Shown: piece after piece, positions 1 through 7,614 of the stretch
Layout of the letters: the number at the start of each line of letters is the position of its first letter
Position numbering within the stretch: the first letter of the stretch is position 1
NCBI RefSeq assembly: GCF_018260405.1
Contig: NZ_JAGLBG010000020.1
Coordinates: forward strand, 1 to 32,760
Direction of reading: 5' to 3'
Source of the DNA: Deinococcus sp.
GTDB lineage: Bacteria > Deinococcota > Deinococci > Deinococcales > Deinococcaceae
Length of the DNA: 32,760 bases
Program-made: the position numbers and the translations under genes
Notes under the pieces: generated by a model
What the model was told of the DNA's origin: nothing
Databases searched by the model: none
Seen by the model: the letters and a program-made list of their open reading frames with translations, nothing else

Positions 1-1
1 G

Positions 2-859
2 CTGCTGGCCCTGCCGATCTACAGCACGACCCTGGGCACCAGCGTGACCGCCGGGCAGCTCGGCAGCATTGTGCAGGCCAGCGCCCCGACCAGGATTCCG
101 CGCACCAACCGCCTTTACAGCCTCGACCTGAGCGTCGAGCCCAACCCGGCCAGCCCGCTGAGCGCCACACAACTGCTCGCCAGGCTGACCGACTCGCTGA
201 CCTCGGCGGGCGTCGTGGACAACCTGGTGACGGTGGGGCAGCCCGACAGCAACAGCATGACGGCGCTGGCGGGCAACGTCGGCTTGCTGGGCCTGCGGGC
301 CTTCGCGCTCTCGATTCTGCTGGTGTATCTGGTCATGGGGTCGCAGTTCAACTCGTTCCGCTACCCGCTGTACCTGCTGCTGCCGGTGCCGTTCGCGGTG
401 GCGGGGGCCTACTGGATGATGTTCCTGACGAACAGCAGCCTCGATGTGTTCGGCGTACTGGGCTTCTTGCTGCTTATCGGGCTGTCGGCCAAGAACGCCA
501 TCATCTACCTCGAATTCGTGGTCGAGAAGATGGCGGAACTGCCCCTACGCGCCGCCCTGCTCGAAGCCAGCCGCCTGCGCTTCCGGCCCATCGTGATGAC
601 CACCCTGACTATCCTGATCATCAGCGTGCCCCTGCTGCTCAACAAGGGCAGCGGCGCGGAGTTCGGCAAGAGCATGAGCATCGTCATCATGGGCGGGGTC
701 AGCGTCAGCGCGATCATGACCTTCTACGTGGTACCCGCCGCCTTCTACCTGTTCGAGCGCCGCCGCGCCGAAAAAAAGGGCAGCGGCCAGACTGTCAGTA
801 CGGCTCTGGAACCTGCGCCGGTCAGCCTGCCGGGAACCTCAGCGGCTCCTGGGGCCTGA
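2..859 (+). CDS. RND-family efflux transporter, C-terminal part (5' end outside window)
   Basis: The reading frame is open from base 2, so the gene begins before the window; only the last ~285 residues are seen. It should be the inner-membrane proton-driven pump of a tripartite efflux system. Visible family marks are a membrane segment followed by GSQFNSF, then LLIGLSAKNAIIYLEF (family form usually G-x-x-x-KNAI-x-x-x-E), and RFRPIVMTTLT, all typical of the last transmembrane half of AcrB/MexB-like proteins. Several hydrophobic helices follow one another, and the protein ends in a charged then Ala/Pro-rich cytoplasmic tail. The substrate cannot be told from this part. It converges on the SDR gene downstream, separated by a strong hairpin. 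Membership of the family is secure; the subclass (HAE1 versus others) is inferred. Confidence 0.88.
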   Translation: MLALPIYSTTLGTSVTAGQLGSIVQASAPTRIPRTNRLYSLDLSVEPNPASPLSATQLLARLTDSLTSAGVVDNLVTVGQPDSNSMTALAGNVGLLGLRAFALSILLVYLVMGSQFNSFRYPLYLLLPVPFAVAGAYWMMFLTNSSLDVFGVLGFLLLIGLSAKNAIIYLEFVVEKMAELPLRAALLEASRLRFRPIVMTTLTILIISVPLLLNKGSGAEFGKSMSIVIMGGVSVSAIMTFYVVPAAFYLFERRRAEKKGSGQTVSTALEPAPVSLPGTSAAPGA

Positions 860-878
860 GCAGCCTGCAAAGTAAAGG

Positions 879-926
879 CACAGAGTAAGGGGGACACTTC
901 AGCCGAAGTGTCCCCCTTACTCTGTG
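879..926. terminator. Bidirectional terminator hairpin between convergent genes
   Basis: Two perfect 22-base arms (879-900 and 905-926) flank a 4-base loop AGCC. The hairpin lies 19 bases after the RND stop and 7 bases from the stop of the convergent SDR gene. There is no T tract on either side, so calling it an intrinsic terminator is inference from symmetry and position. It would serve both transcripts equally. Confidence 0.75.
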
Positions 927-933
927 TCCAGCT

Positions 934-1710
934 TCAGACAGCCGTGATGCCCCCGTCCACGGCGATATTCTGCCCGGTGATATAGGCGCTGGCGTCGCTC
1001 GCCAGGAACAGCGCCAGGCCGCCCAGGTCGCGGTCAGTGCCCAGGCGGCCCATCGGCGTATGCTCCAGAATCTGCTGCTCGCCGTAGGCCAGCGTCCCCT
1101 TGGTCATCTTGGTCGGAAAGTAGCCGGGGCAGATGCTGTTCACAGTGATGCCCCGCGCGGCGAATTCGGCGGCCAGGGCGCGGGTGAAGTTAACGACGCC
1201 ACCTTTGCTGGTGTTGTAGGCCAGCGTGGGCATCATCTTCGGGTCGTTGCCCTGGAGGCCCGCGACGCTGGCGACGTTGATGATGCGTCCGTATTCACGC
1301 GGCACCATGCAGCGTTTCAGCACGCTCTGGGTGATGACGAACAGGCCATTTACGTTGACGTTCATGACCTTGGCCCAGGCGTCCAGCGGGTGCTCGGTGC
1401 TGGGTGCGCCCCAAGTGGCCCCGGCGTTGTTGATCAGGATGTCGATGGGGCCGACCTCAGCCACGATCTGCTCGATCAGCGGGTCGATGGTCCCGGTCTG
1501 GGCCAGGTCGTTGGCGTACACATGCGCCCTGATTCCCAAGGCCCGCAACTCTGCTCTGGCCTCGTCTAGCTCATTTTGTTTGCGGGCCGTAAGAATCACG
1601 CTGGCCCCGTACTCGCCGAGGGCCTGAGCCATCTGCAAACCCAGCCCCCGCGAGCCGCCAGTAATCAGCGCCGTTTTGCCGTTCAGGTCGAACAGGTTCT
1701 TGAAAGTCAT
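934..1710 (-). CDS. Short-chain dehydrogenase/reductase (SDR)
   Basis: A 258-residue classical SDR, the usual length for the family, predicted to be a cytoplasmic NAD(P)(H)-dependent oxidoreductase. It shows the Rossmann glycine motif TGGSRGLG (T17-G24), NNAG (about 94-97), the active-site Ser148 in NVASVAG and the Y165-x3-K169 pair in LAYNTSKGG, then CPGYFPT and a C-terminal TGQNIAVDGG. The ATG at 1710 is chosen over an upstream in-frame ATG at 1803 because a good ribosome site (AGGGAGGT) sits just ahead of it and homology begins here. It resembles gluconate 5-dehydrogenase-like or 3-oxoacyl reductase-like SDRs; the substrate is not decided. A TetR-type palindrome lies about 50 bases upstream and may control it. 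Confidence 0.9.
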   Translation of the reverse strand: MTFKNLFDLNGKTALITGGSRGLGLQMAQALGEYGASVILTARKQNELDEARAELRALGIRAHVYANDLAQTGTIDPLIEQIVAEVGPIDILINNAGATWGAPSTEHPLDAWAKVMNVNVNGLFVITQSVLKRCMVPREYGRIINVASVAGLQGNDPKMMPTLAYNTSKGGVVNFTRALAAEFAARGITVNSICPGYFPTKMTKGTLAYGEQQILEHTPMGRLGTDRDLGGLALFLASDASAYITGQNIAVDGGITAV

Positions 1711-1757
1711 CGCTACCTCCCTGGGTTGTGGTACCCAGTCAGCATAGCGAAATTTAC

Positions 1758-1769
1758 GTGAACGTTCAC
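1758..1769. promoter_or_regulatory. Perfect palindrome, possible TetR-type operator of the SDR gene
   Basis: GTGAACGTTCAC is a perfect 12-base palindrome 48 bases upstream of the SDR start. Its form (TGAACGTTCA core) is like operators of TetR-family regulators of lipid or aromatic catabolism. It does not match the ACATAC-type operators beside the TetR gene of this window, so a different regulator would be expected. Binding is inference. Confidence 0.4.
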
Positions 1770-1852
1770 TTTGGCTTGCCGGACACATCACATCCGGGCG
1801 CAAAACGGCGAAAAAACCTCGTCATACACAGCCAAAATCCGATGTCGGAAAT

Positions 1853-1882
1853 TTCACACGTGTAAGACTTCTGTCGTATTCT
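1853..1882 (+). promoter_or_regulatory. Possible sigma-70-type promoter of the chemosensory cluster
   Basis: TTCACA (1853-1858) and TATTCT (1877-1882) are spaced by 18 bases in an AT-rich patch unusual for this window, about 90 bases before the response-regulator start. An 8-base palindrome ACACGTGT (1856-1863) overlaps the upstream element. The match is approximate, so this is a weak call. Confidence 0.35.
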
Positions 1883-1916
1883 AATAGTTATTGTCCAATC
1901 ATTAAGACCAAGTGAG

Positions 1917-1985
1917 ATGCCTGAGCAAGACGAAGTCAAAATTAATAAGGCTCTCAGAAGGAAGAAAAAATGGCAAAAATTTTGA
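1917..1985 (+). other. Upstream mini-ORF overlapping the response-regulator start
   Basis: An ATG at 1917 opens 22 codons ending at TGA 1983-1985, so it overlaps the first codons of the receiver gene (start 1970) in another frame. The peptide is strongly basic near its end (ALRRKKKWQKF). The ribosome site ahead of it is poor. It could be a chance frame through the purine-rich ribosome site of the next gene, or a leader peptide. Confidence 0.15.
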
Positions 1986-2329
1986 TCATTGACGATTCCC
2001 CTGCAGATATCCGCTTTATGACCCAAGCCCTCAAGTCCAGCGGCCACACCGTGATCAGCCTCGACGATTCCACCAAAGCCGAGAAAGTGGTCGAGGCCGA
2101 GCGCCCGGACCTGACCCTGCTGGACGTGGTGATGCCTAACCGCAACGGCTACGAAACCCTCCGTGCCCTCAAAAAATTGCCGGGGGCCGCTGGCATGAAA
2201 GTGATCTTCGTATCGAGCAAGGGTTCGGATACCGATATCAAATGGGGACTGCGCCAAGGCGCGGTGGATTACCTCATCAAACCCTATACCCCGGATCAGG
2301 TCAACGCCCTGATTACCCGTCACCTCTGA
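1970..2329 (+). CDS. Single-domain response regulator (PilG/PilH/CheY-like)
   Basis: A 119-residue stand-alone receiver domain with no output domain. All key positions are present: acidic pair D8-D9, phosphoacceptor D52 in LLDVVMPNRNG, Ser82-Ser83 after the fourth strand, and K104-P105 in YLIKPY. It should accept phosphate from the hybrid CheA encoded five genes on. In Pil-Chp systems such receivers act on the pilus extension or retraction motors, or serve as phosphate sinks. The ATG at 1970 is preceded by a purine-rich ribosome site (GAAGGAAG). It is the first gene of the cluster, with CheW starting one base after its stop codon. It cannot be assigned to PilG rather than PilH from sequence alone. 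Confidence 0.9.
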   Translation: MAKILIIDDSPADIRFMTQALKSSGHTVISLDDSTKAEKVVEAERPDLTLLDVVMPNRNGYETLRALKKLPGAAGMKVIFVSSKGSDTDIKWGLRQGAVDYLIKPYTPDQVNALITRHL

Positions 2330-2330
2330 G

Positions 2331-2753
2331 ATGAGCCATTCCAACTTCCTGCTTTTCCGCGCCGCTGGACGCACCCTGGCGCTGAGTTCGGAACTCACCC
2401 GGCAGGTCGTACCGATCGAACATATTTTCAGTGTTCCAGGCGCGGCTGGAGCGCTGCTTGGGCTGATTCCGGCGGCGGGTAGGGCCTTGCCACTGGTCGA
2501 TCTGGCGGCGCTGGCCGGACTGGAGCCGGGCAACAACGAACTGGCCCTGATCTGTGAAGTCGCGGGTGAACAGCTGGCCCTACCTGTCACGGAAGTCATC
2601 GGTGTCATTCAGGAGGAAAACATCCCCCAGAACACCAACCTGCTTTCTGAAGAGACGCTGCTAGGCGGCTATTTCGGCGGCGGTCACAAGGGACAGGTCA
2701 TCAATCCGCAGACCCTGCTGCGCTCACTTCAGGAACGCATCTTGCCAAGCTGA
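2331..2753 (+). CDS. CheW-type coupling protein (PilI-like)
   Basis: A 140-residue protein matching the CheW fold: FLLFRAAGRTLALSSELTRQVV, then a central GLIPAAGRALPLVDLAALAG (family form G-x-x-x-x-RG-x-x-P-x-x-D) and a later CEVAGEQLALPVTEVIGV. It should join the chemoreceptors to the CheA kinase in a cytoplasmic array. The start lies one base after the stop of the receiver gene, so the two are almost certainly co-translated. The length is normal. Its second motif is altered (AAGRALP where many have LRGxxxP), as is common in Pil-type CheW proteins. Confidence 0.82.
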   Translation: MSHSNFLLFRAAGRTLALSSELTRQVVPIEHIFSVPGAAGALLGLIPAAGRALPLVDLAALAGLEPGNNELALICEVAGEQLALPVTEVIGVIQEENIPQNTNLLSEETLLGGYFGGGHKGQVINPQTLLRSLQERILPS

Positions 2754-2853
2754 GGCGCCGCGCCCCAGGACGCGGGCCCCGTGACCAGAATCATTCACCA
2801 CCCCGCATACCGTCCCAGCACTTCGGCGCTCACTCCGCCCAGAGGAAAACGTT

Positions 2854-5124
2854 ATGACCATCACCTTAGATTCTTCCCAAAAACCTGTGGTCACCGTACC
2901 GGAGCCCCCGCAGAGCGGCTTGCTAGGACGCCTAAGCGTGGGGCAAAAGCTGCTGCTGGCAGGGCTAACCCTGGCTATACCGGCCTCCTTGCTGCTGGTC
3001 AATTCACTCAACAGTCAGCGAAATCAGGCTAATCAGCTTCAAAAGCAGCTAACCGGCCAAAGCTATCTGGAACCTCTTGCCCAGACGCAGTACGGCCTGC
3101 GCTCAGCCCGCGTTCCGGCCCTGGGGTTCCTCAACGGTGACCCTGCCTCGCTCACCAGCTTCAAGGAGCGGGCTGAGCGCACCCTGCACAACATTGATCA
3201 AGCCATCGCCGTGGCGCAGGCCACCGGCAACAGCGAGGCTGCGACCCAACTCAAGAAGATTCGTAGCGCCTTCGACTCCCTCTATCAAACGACCCTGAAA
3301 AAAGGTCTTAACTCTAAAGCTTACACAGACGCCAACAACAAGATTCTGAACGGACAACTTGCCCCGCTCTTTACCAGCGTTGCCAACAAGTACCGGATGA
3401 ATTTTGTGCAAGATGACCAGAGCCGGAATCTCGTCCAGATGACGACCTTGACGCTCGCCTCGCGCCTTCCGCAGATTGGCGCCAGCTTTGCAGAAGGGAT
3501 CAACGCGGCCACCGCCGCAGAGAAGCAGGGCGGTAAATTGACGGACATCCAGCGGCTTACCCTTGATTTCACTGTACGCAACGGGGAAGCAGCACAAAAG
3601 GAGATTCAGTCGGCGGTTGAGACCATTACCGGGCAAAATCAGAACGTCAGTCCTGATCTGAAAGCCAAGTTCGACCAGCTCGCCCAGGCCACGGCAAAAG
3701 ATTTCACCCTGCTGAGAACCAACCTCGTTCAGTCGCCTACTGCCAACTTGAAACCCGCTCAGGTCAGGCAGTACGCCAATGACTATCTTCCTGTACAGTA
3801 CGCCGCTTACACGGCAGCGAACAGCGAAATCGGTAATGTGCTGAGGGCGCGGCTGGCCCGGACGAACCAGCGCTTCCTAGAACTGCTGCTGTTTTCGCTC
3901 GTGATCGCTCTGCTGGTAGGGAGACTGCTCTACGCGATTGCCCGCTCCATCACCCGTCCACTGGGTACCCTGACCAGTGCTGCACAGCGACTGGCACAGG
4001 GAAACTATGATGTGCAGACGCCTGTTACCACAAATGATGAGATCGGCACCTTGTCTAACTCCTTTAACGCCGCCGCCGCACAGCTGCGGGCCAATGCTGA
4101 ACGCGGCGCGCTGGAACGCGCCGAGGCCCAACGCCTCCAGCAGAACATCGGTGAATTCCTGAACGTCACCATGGACATCGCCGAGGGCGACCTGACCCAG
4201 CGCGGCAAGGTCACTGAGGACGTGCTGGGCAACGTGGTGGACTCGATCAACCTGATGGCCGAGGAACTGGCCGACACCCTCAAGGACGTGCAGCACGCTT
4301 CGCAGTCGGTTACCAGCGGTTCGCAGGCCATGCTGGGTACCACCGAACAGATCGAGCGGGGAGCCGCCTCCACCACCGAGCAGGCCCGCCGGGTGGCCCA
4401 GCAGGCGCAGGACGTGAACGCCAGGATTCAGGAGATGGCGCGGGCGGCCCAGGTCAGCGCCGAAACCGCGCGTCAGGCGCTGCTGGCCTCGCAACAGGGC
4501 CAGGAGGCCGTGACCAGCACGCTGAGCGGGATGGCCGAGATCCGCAGCTCCTCGCAGAGCGTGGCTGGGCGCATCCAGTCGCTGGCGCAGCGCTCTGAAC
4601 AGATTCAGGAAATCGTCGATTCGATCTCGCACATCGCCTCGCAGACCAACTTGCTCTCACTGCACGCTTCTATCGAGGCGGCGGGAGCGGGCGAAGCAGG
4701 TAACCGCTTTGCCATCGTGGCCGACGAAGTGCGCCGGCTCGCCGACGAATCCACGCAGGCCACCCAGAGCATCGCCCAGGTGATTTCCAGCGTGCAGGCC
4801 GAAATCCGCGACGTGGCCCAGAGCATTCGCCTCAGCACGCAGCAGGTCGAGCAGGGCTACGAAGTGGCCGGACAGGCCGGTGAACGTCTGCGCCAGATCG
4901 GTCAGCTTTCCGAGGAGTCGGCCAAACTCGCCGCCGAAATCTCCAACGCAGCCACCGAGCAGGTGCGCGGCGTGCAGGACATGGGCCAGGGCGTACAGCA
5001 GATCGCGCAAATCGCCGAACAGTCGCAGCAGTCGGTGCAGCAGAGCCGCAGCGCCGCCGAACATCTTCAGGGCCTTGCCCAGCAACTCAGCCAGAGCCTG
5101 ACGCGCTTCAAACTGCCGAGCTGA
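2854..5124 (+). CDS. Transmembrane chemoreceptor 1 (methyl-accepting type, PilJ-like)
   Basis: A 756-residue receptor. A short cytoplasmic start ending in SGLLGRLSV leads to membrane helix 1 (about 33-50), a ~290-residue mostly helical periplasmic region, membrane helix 2 (about 343-362), a HAMP domain (about 363-415), a second HAMP-like unit (about 430-480, GEFLNVTMDIAEGDLTQRG), then a long Gln/Ala-rich coiled coil with the signalling tip near 597-630 (QTNLLSLHASIEAAGAGEAG). The tip should bind CheW and CheA. No known ligand-binding motif is recognised in the sensor region. The usual tip Arg (AARAGE) is Gly here. The start has a ribosome site (AGAGGAAAA). It is paralogous to the next gene and shares a near-identical DNA block with it. 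Confidence 0.9.
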   Translation: MTITLDSSQKPVVTVPEPPQSGLLGRLSVGQKLLLAGLTLAIPASLLLVNSLNSQRNQANQLQKQLTGQSYLEPLAQTQYGLRSARVPALGFLNGDPASLTSFKERAERTLHNIDQAIAVAQATGNSEAATQLKKIRSAFDSLYQTTLKKGLNSKAYTDANNKILNGQLAPLFTSVANKYRMNFVQDDQSRNLVQMTTLTLASRLPQIGASFAEGINAATAAEKQGGKLTDIQRLTLDFTVRNGEAAQKEIQSAVETITGQNQNVSPDLKAKFDQLAQATAKDFTLLRTNLVQSPTANLKPAQVRQYANDYLPVQYAAYTAANSEIGNVLRARLARTNQRFLELLLFSLVIALLVGRLLYAIARSITRPLGTLTSAAQRLAQGNYDVQTPVTTNDEIGTLSNSFNAAAAQLRANAERGALERAEAQRLQQNIGEFLNVTMDIAEGDLTQRGKVTEDVLGNVVDSINLMAEELADTLKDVQHASQSVTSGSQAMLGTTEQIERGAASTTEQARRVAQQAQDVNARIQEMARAAQVSAETARQALLASQQGQEAVTSTLSGMAEIRSSSQSVAGRIQSLAQRSEQIQEIVDSISHIASQTNLLSLHASIEAAGAGEAGNRFAIVADEVRRLADESTQATQSIAQVISSVQAEIRDVAQSIRLSTQQVEQGYEVAGQAGERLRQIGQLSEESAKLAAEISNAATEQVRGVQDMGQGVQQIAQIAEQSQQSVQQSRSAAEHLQGLAQQLSQSLTRFKLPS
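4054..4361 (+). repeat. Near-identical block shared by the two receptor genes (copy 1)
   Basis: This 308-base stretch, covering the end of HAMP1 and the second HAMP-like unit, aligns without gaps to 6389-6696. I count 9 mismatches by eye (about 97% identity), and bases 4107-4236 are identical to 6442-6571 (130 bases). The sensor regions before it are far more divergent. Recent gene conversion or selection to keep both receptors compatible with one array are possible causes. Confidence 0.85.
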
Positions 5125-5185
5125 ACTTTCACCACGACTGCCTAAGTCTACTGATTCTGTCTATTCACGATCCAAGGAGTTCACC

Positions 5186-7459
5186 ATGACACAAGTGCCA
5201 ATCTCCGCACCCGACCTTCATCCCCAGAGTGTGCAGACCAGAGTTCCCCAACAACCTGCTCAGCCCCCGCGCAGTGGCCTGCTAGGACGCCTGAGCGTTC
5301 CCAATAAGCTGCTGCTCTCGGTGGCTGTGATTGGGCTGCCGCTGATCGTGACCTCCGCCATTCTGGGCAACCAGTATTACACCCAGTACCAGAAAACTGA
5401 GCGGCAGATGAACGTGGCAGGTATCTATACCCAGCTCCAGAATCTCCAGCTTCAGTTACGTGGTATTCGTGGTTCAAGCCCGGCAGATATCAGGCCGGAA
5501 GATATGGCCACTATTGCCAAGACCAGTGCCTCCCTACAAGGCGTTACCCAATCGGTGCAGACCGAACAGGTCAGGAAATTGGTGACCAGCCTGGAGCGCA
5601 AGAGCAGCGGTATCAACCAACATGTCAGTGACCGCGACGTGAATGCCGAGCAACTAACCGCACTGATCAACAGCGTGCTGGGCGGCGAACTCGCGCAGCT
5701 GTTCGATGTGCTCGCCGCCGAAGGCCAGCTGAACACCATCACTATTCCCAGTGGCCTCCCGCTGGTGAATCTGTCGTCACAGGTTATGCCGAAAGACCTG
5801 CCTGAAATCGGACGCGTCTTCACGAATATTCTGCCCATCGTCGATCAGGTCACCAACAAGCAGGGTGGGAAGGTCAGCGATACCCAGCGCATTCAGATTC
5901 AGGGCAACGTGGCCCGCGCCCGTGAGTTGATCGCTCATATACAGAACACGTCGCAGCAGGCCTTCAAGGACTACCCCCAACTGCGGGGCCAGCTCGGAGC
6001 TAAGTACGACCAGGCCATCAAGGAAACGAACGTGGTATTCGATACCATCGATCAACAGATCCTCAAGCCGCAGAGGGTCACGTTTTCCTTCAAAGAACTG
6101 CTGAACGTCGCCAACCCCACTCTGCCCGCGCAGTACGGAGCCTTCCAGTCAACGACCGAGGCCCTGAAAAAAGTGTTCCAGCAGCAACACGACGAGGCTC
6201 TACGTAAGCTGGTCAATCTGCTGCTACTGCTGCTGCTGCTGGCGGTCGCGCTGACGCTACTGCTGCGGGCCATTATCCGCTCGATCATGCAGCCCCTCGA
6301 CCGCCTGACCAATGCCTCGCAGCGCCTCAGTACCGGTGACCTTGACCTGCACATTCCGGTGACCACTAGCGACGAACTCGGGCAGCTGTCTAACTCCTTT
6401 AACGCCGCCGCCGCACAGCTGCGGGCCAACGCCGAACGCGACGCGCTGGAACGCGCCGAGGCCCAACGCCTCCAGCAGAACATCGGTGAATTCCTGAACG
6501 TCACCATGGACATCGCCGAGGGCGACCTGACCCAGCGCGGCAAGGTCACTGAGGACGTGCTGGGCAACGTGATTGACTCGATCAACCTGATGACCGAGGA
6601 ACTGGCCGACACCCTCAAGGGCGTGCAGCACGCTTCGCAGTCGGTTACCAGCGGTTCGCAGGCCATGTTGGGCACCACCGAACAGATCGAGCGGGGCACC
6701 ACCCTGACGACTGATGAGGCGCAGCGCGTGGCCGAGCAGGTGCAGCAGATCACCGAGCAGATCCGCGTCATAGCCCAGAACGCTCAGGCAAGTGCCGAAA
6801 CTGCGCGCCAGGCGCTGCTGGCCTCGCAACAGGGCCAGGAGGCCGTGACCGGAACGCTGGACGGGATGCAGAACATCCGCTCGGAAGTGCAGGGGATCGC
6901 TAAGCGAATCAAGAACCTGGGCGACCGCTCGCTGGAAATTCAGGAAATCGTGGACACCATCTCACAGATTGCCCGGCAGACCAACCTGCTGGCGCTGAAC
7001 GCCTCCATCGAGGCGGCGGGTGCCGGGGAAGCGGGCGGACGCTTTTCCATTGTGGCAGACGAAGTTCGCAAGCTGGCCGATACCTCCGCGCAGGCCACGG
7101 GCCGCATCGCAGGGCTGATCAAGAACGTGCAGGCCGAAATTCAGGACGTGATCGTCTCGGTGGAAGACGGAACGCGCGAAGTGGAGCAGGGCTACCGCGT
7201 GGCCGGAACCGCCGGTGAACGCCTGCGCGAAATCGGCACCCTGACCCAGCAGTCCGCCGAGCTGGCCGAAACCATCGCTGGTTCGACCCAGCGCCAGGTA
7301 GACGGGATCGAGCAGGTCGGTGACTCGGTGCAGCAGATTGCCAGCATCGCCCAGGACTCGCAGAAATCGGTGACCCAGGGCCGCGAAGCCGCCGAGCGCC
7401 TCGAACAGCTGGCACAGCAGCTTAATGCCAGCCTGAGCCGTTTCCGTCTGCCCGCGTAA
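5186..7459 (+). CDS. Transmembrane chemoreceptor 2 (methyl-accepting type, PilJ-like)
   Basis: A 757-residue paralogue of the preceding receptor with the same plan: cytoplasmic SGLLGRLSV stretch, membrane helix 1 (about 41-61), a helical periplasmic sensor region of ~280 residues, membrane helix 2 rich in Leu (about 344-366), HAMP, second HAMP-like unit, and a coiled-coil signalling domain with the tip near 598-630 (QTNLLALNASIEAAGAGEAG). The sensor part differs greatly from receptor 1, while the HAMP region is nearly identical, so the two likely report different stimuli to the same kinase. The AARAGE Arg is again Gly. A clear ribosome site (AAGGAG) precedes ATG 5186, 61 bases after receptor 1 ends. 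No CheR or CheB gene is nearby, so methylation-based adaptation is uncertain. Confidence 0.9.
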   Translation: MTQVPISAPDLHPQSVQTRVPQQPAQPPRSGLLGRLSVPNKLLLSVAVIGLPLIVTSAILGNQYYTQYQKTERQMNVAGIYTQLQNLQLQLRGIRGSSPADIRPEDMATIAKTSASLQGVTQSVQTEQVRKLVTSLERKSSGINQHVSDRDVNAEQLTALINSVLGGELAQLFDVLAAEGQLNTITIPSGLPLVNLSSQVMPKDLPEIGRVFTNILPIVDQVTNKQGGKVSDTQRIQIQGNVARARELIAHIQNTSQQAFKDYPQLRGQLGAKYDQAIKETNVVFDTIDQQILKPQRVTFSFKELLNVANPTLPAQYGAFQSTTEALKKVFQQQHDEALRKLVNLLLLLLLLAVALTLLLRAIIRSIMQPLDRLTNASQRLSTGDLDLHIPVTTSDELGQLSNSFNAAAAQLRANAERDALERAEAQRLQQNIGEFLNVTMDIAEGDLTQRGKVTEDVLGNVIDSINLMTEELADTLKGVQHASQSVTSGSQAMLGTTEQIERGTTLTTDEAQRVAEQVQQITEQIRVIAQNAQASAETARQALLASQQGQEAVTGTLDGMQNIRSEVQGIAKRIKNLGDRSLEIQEIVDTISQIARQTNLLALNASIEAAGAGEAGGRFSIVADEVRKLADTSAQATGRIAGLIKNVQAEIQDVIVSVEDGTREVEQGYRVAGTAGERLREIGTLTQQSAELAETIAGSTQRQVDGIEQVGDSVQQIASIAQDSQKSVTQGREAAERLEQLAQQLNASLSRFRLPA
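6389..6696 (+). repeat. Near-identical block shared by the two receptor genes (copy 2)
   Basis: Second copy of the block at 4054-4361, offset by 2335 bases and in the same reading frame. Homologous recombination between the copies would delete about 2.3 kb and leave a single chimeric receptor joining sensor 1 to signalling domain 2. Confidence 0.85.
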
Positions 7460-7614
7460 TACAGATTCAGCTGCGCTTTAAGGCCGGGGTAACGCAGGCG
7501 GCGCTGTCTTGGTCGGAGCGGCACCTATGAAGGGGCCTGACCGCTTCCCGACTGTGGCGGAATTGAGCGGAATCTGTATCAGCTACGGAAAACGACCCGA
7601 CCATAAGGAACAAT

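Noticed and set aside
1766..2608. 280-codon minus-strand frame across the receiver and CheW genes
   Set aside because: It would cross two well-supported plus-strand genes and the leader; no recognisable domain.
4054..6696. Transposon or insertion sequence behind the repeated block in the receptor genes
   Set aside because: Both copies are in-frame parts of homologous genes, with no terminal repeats or target duplications.
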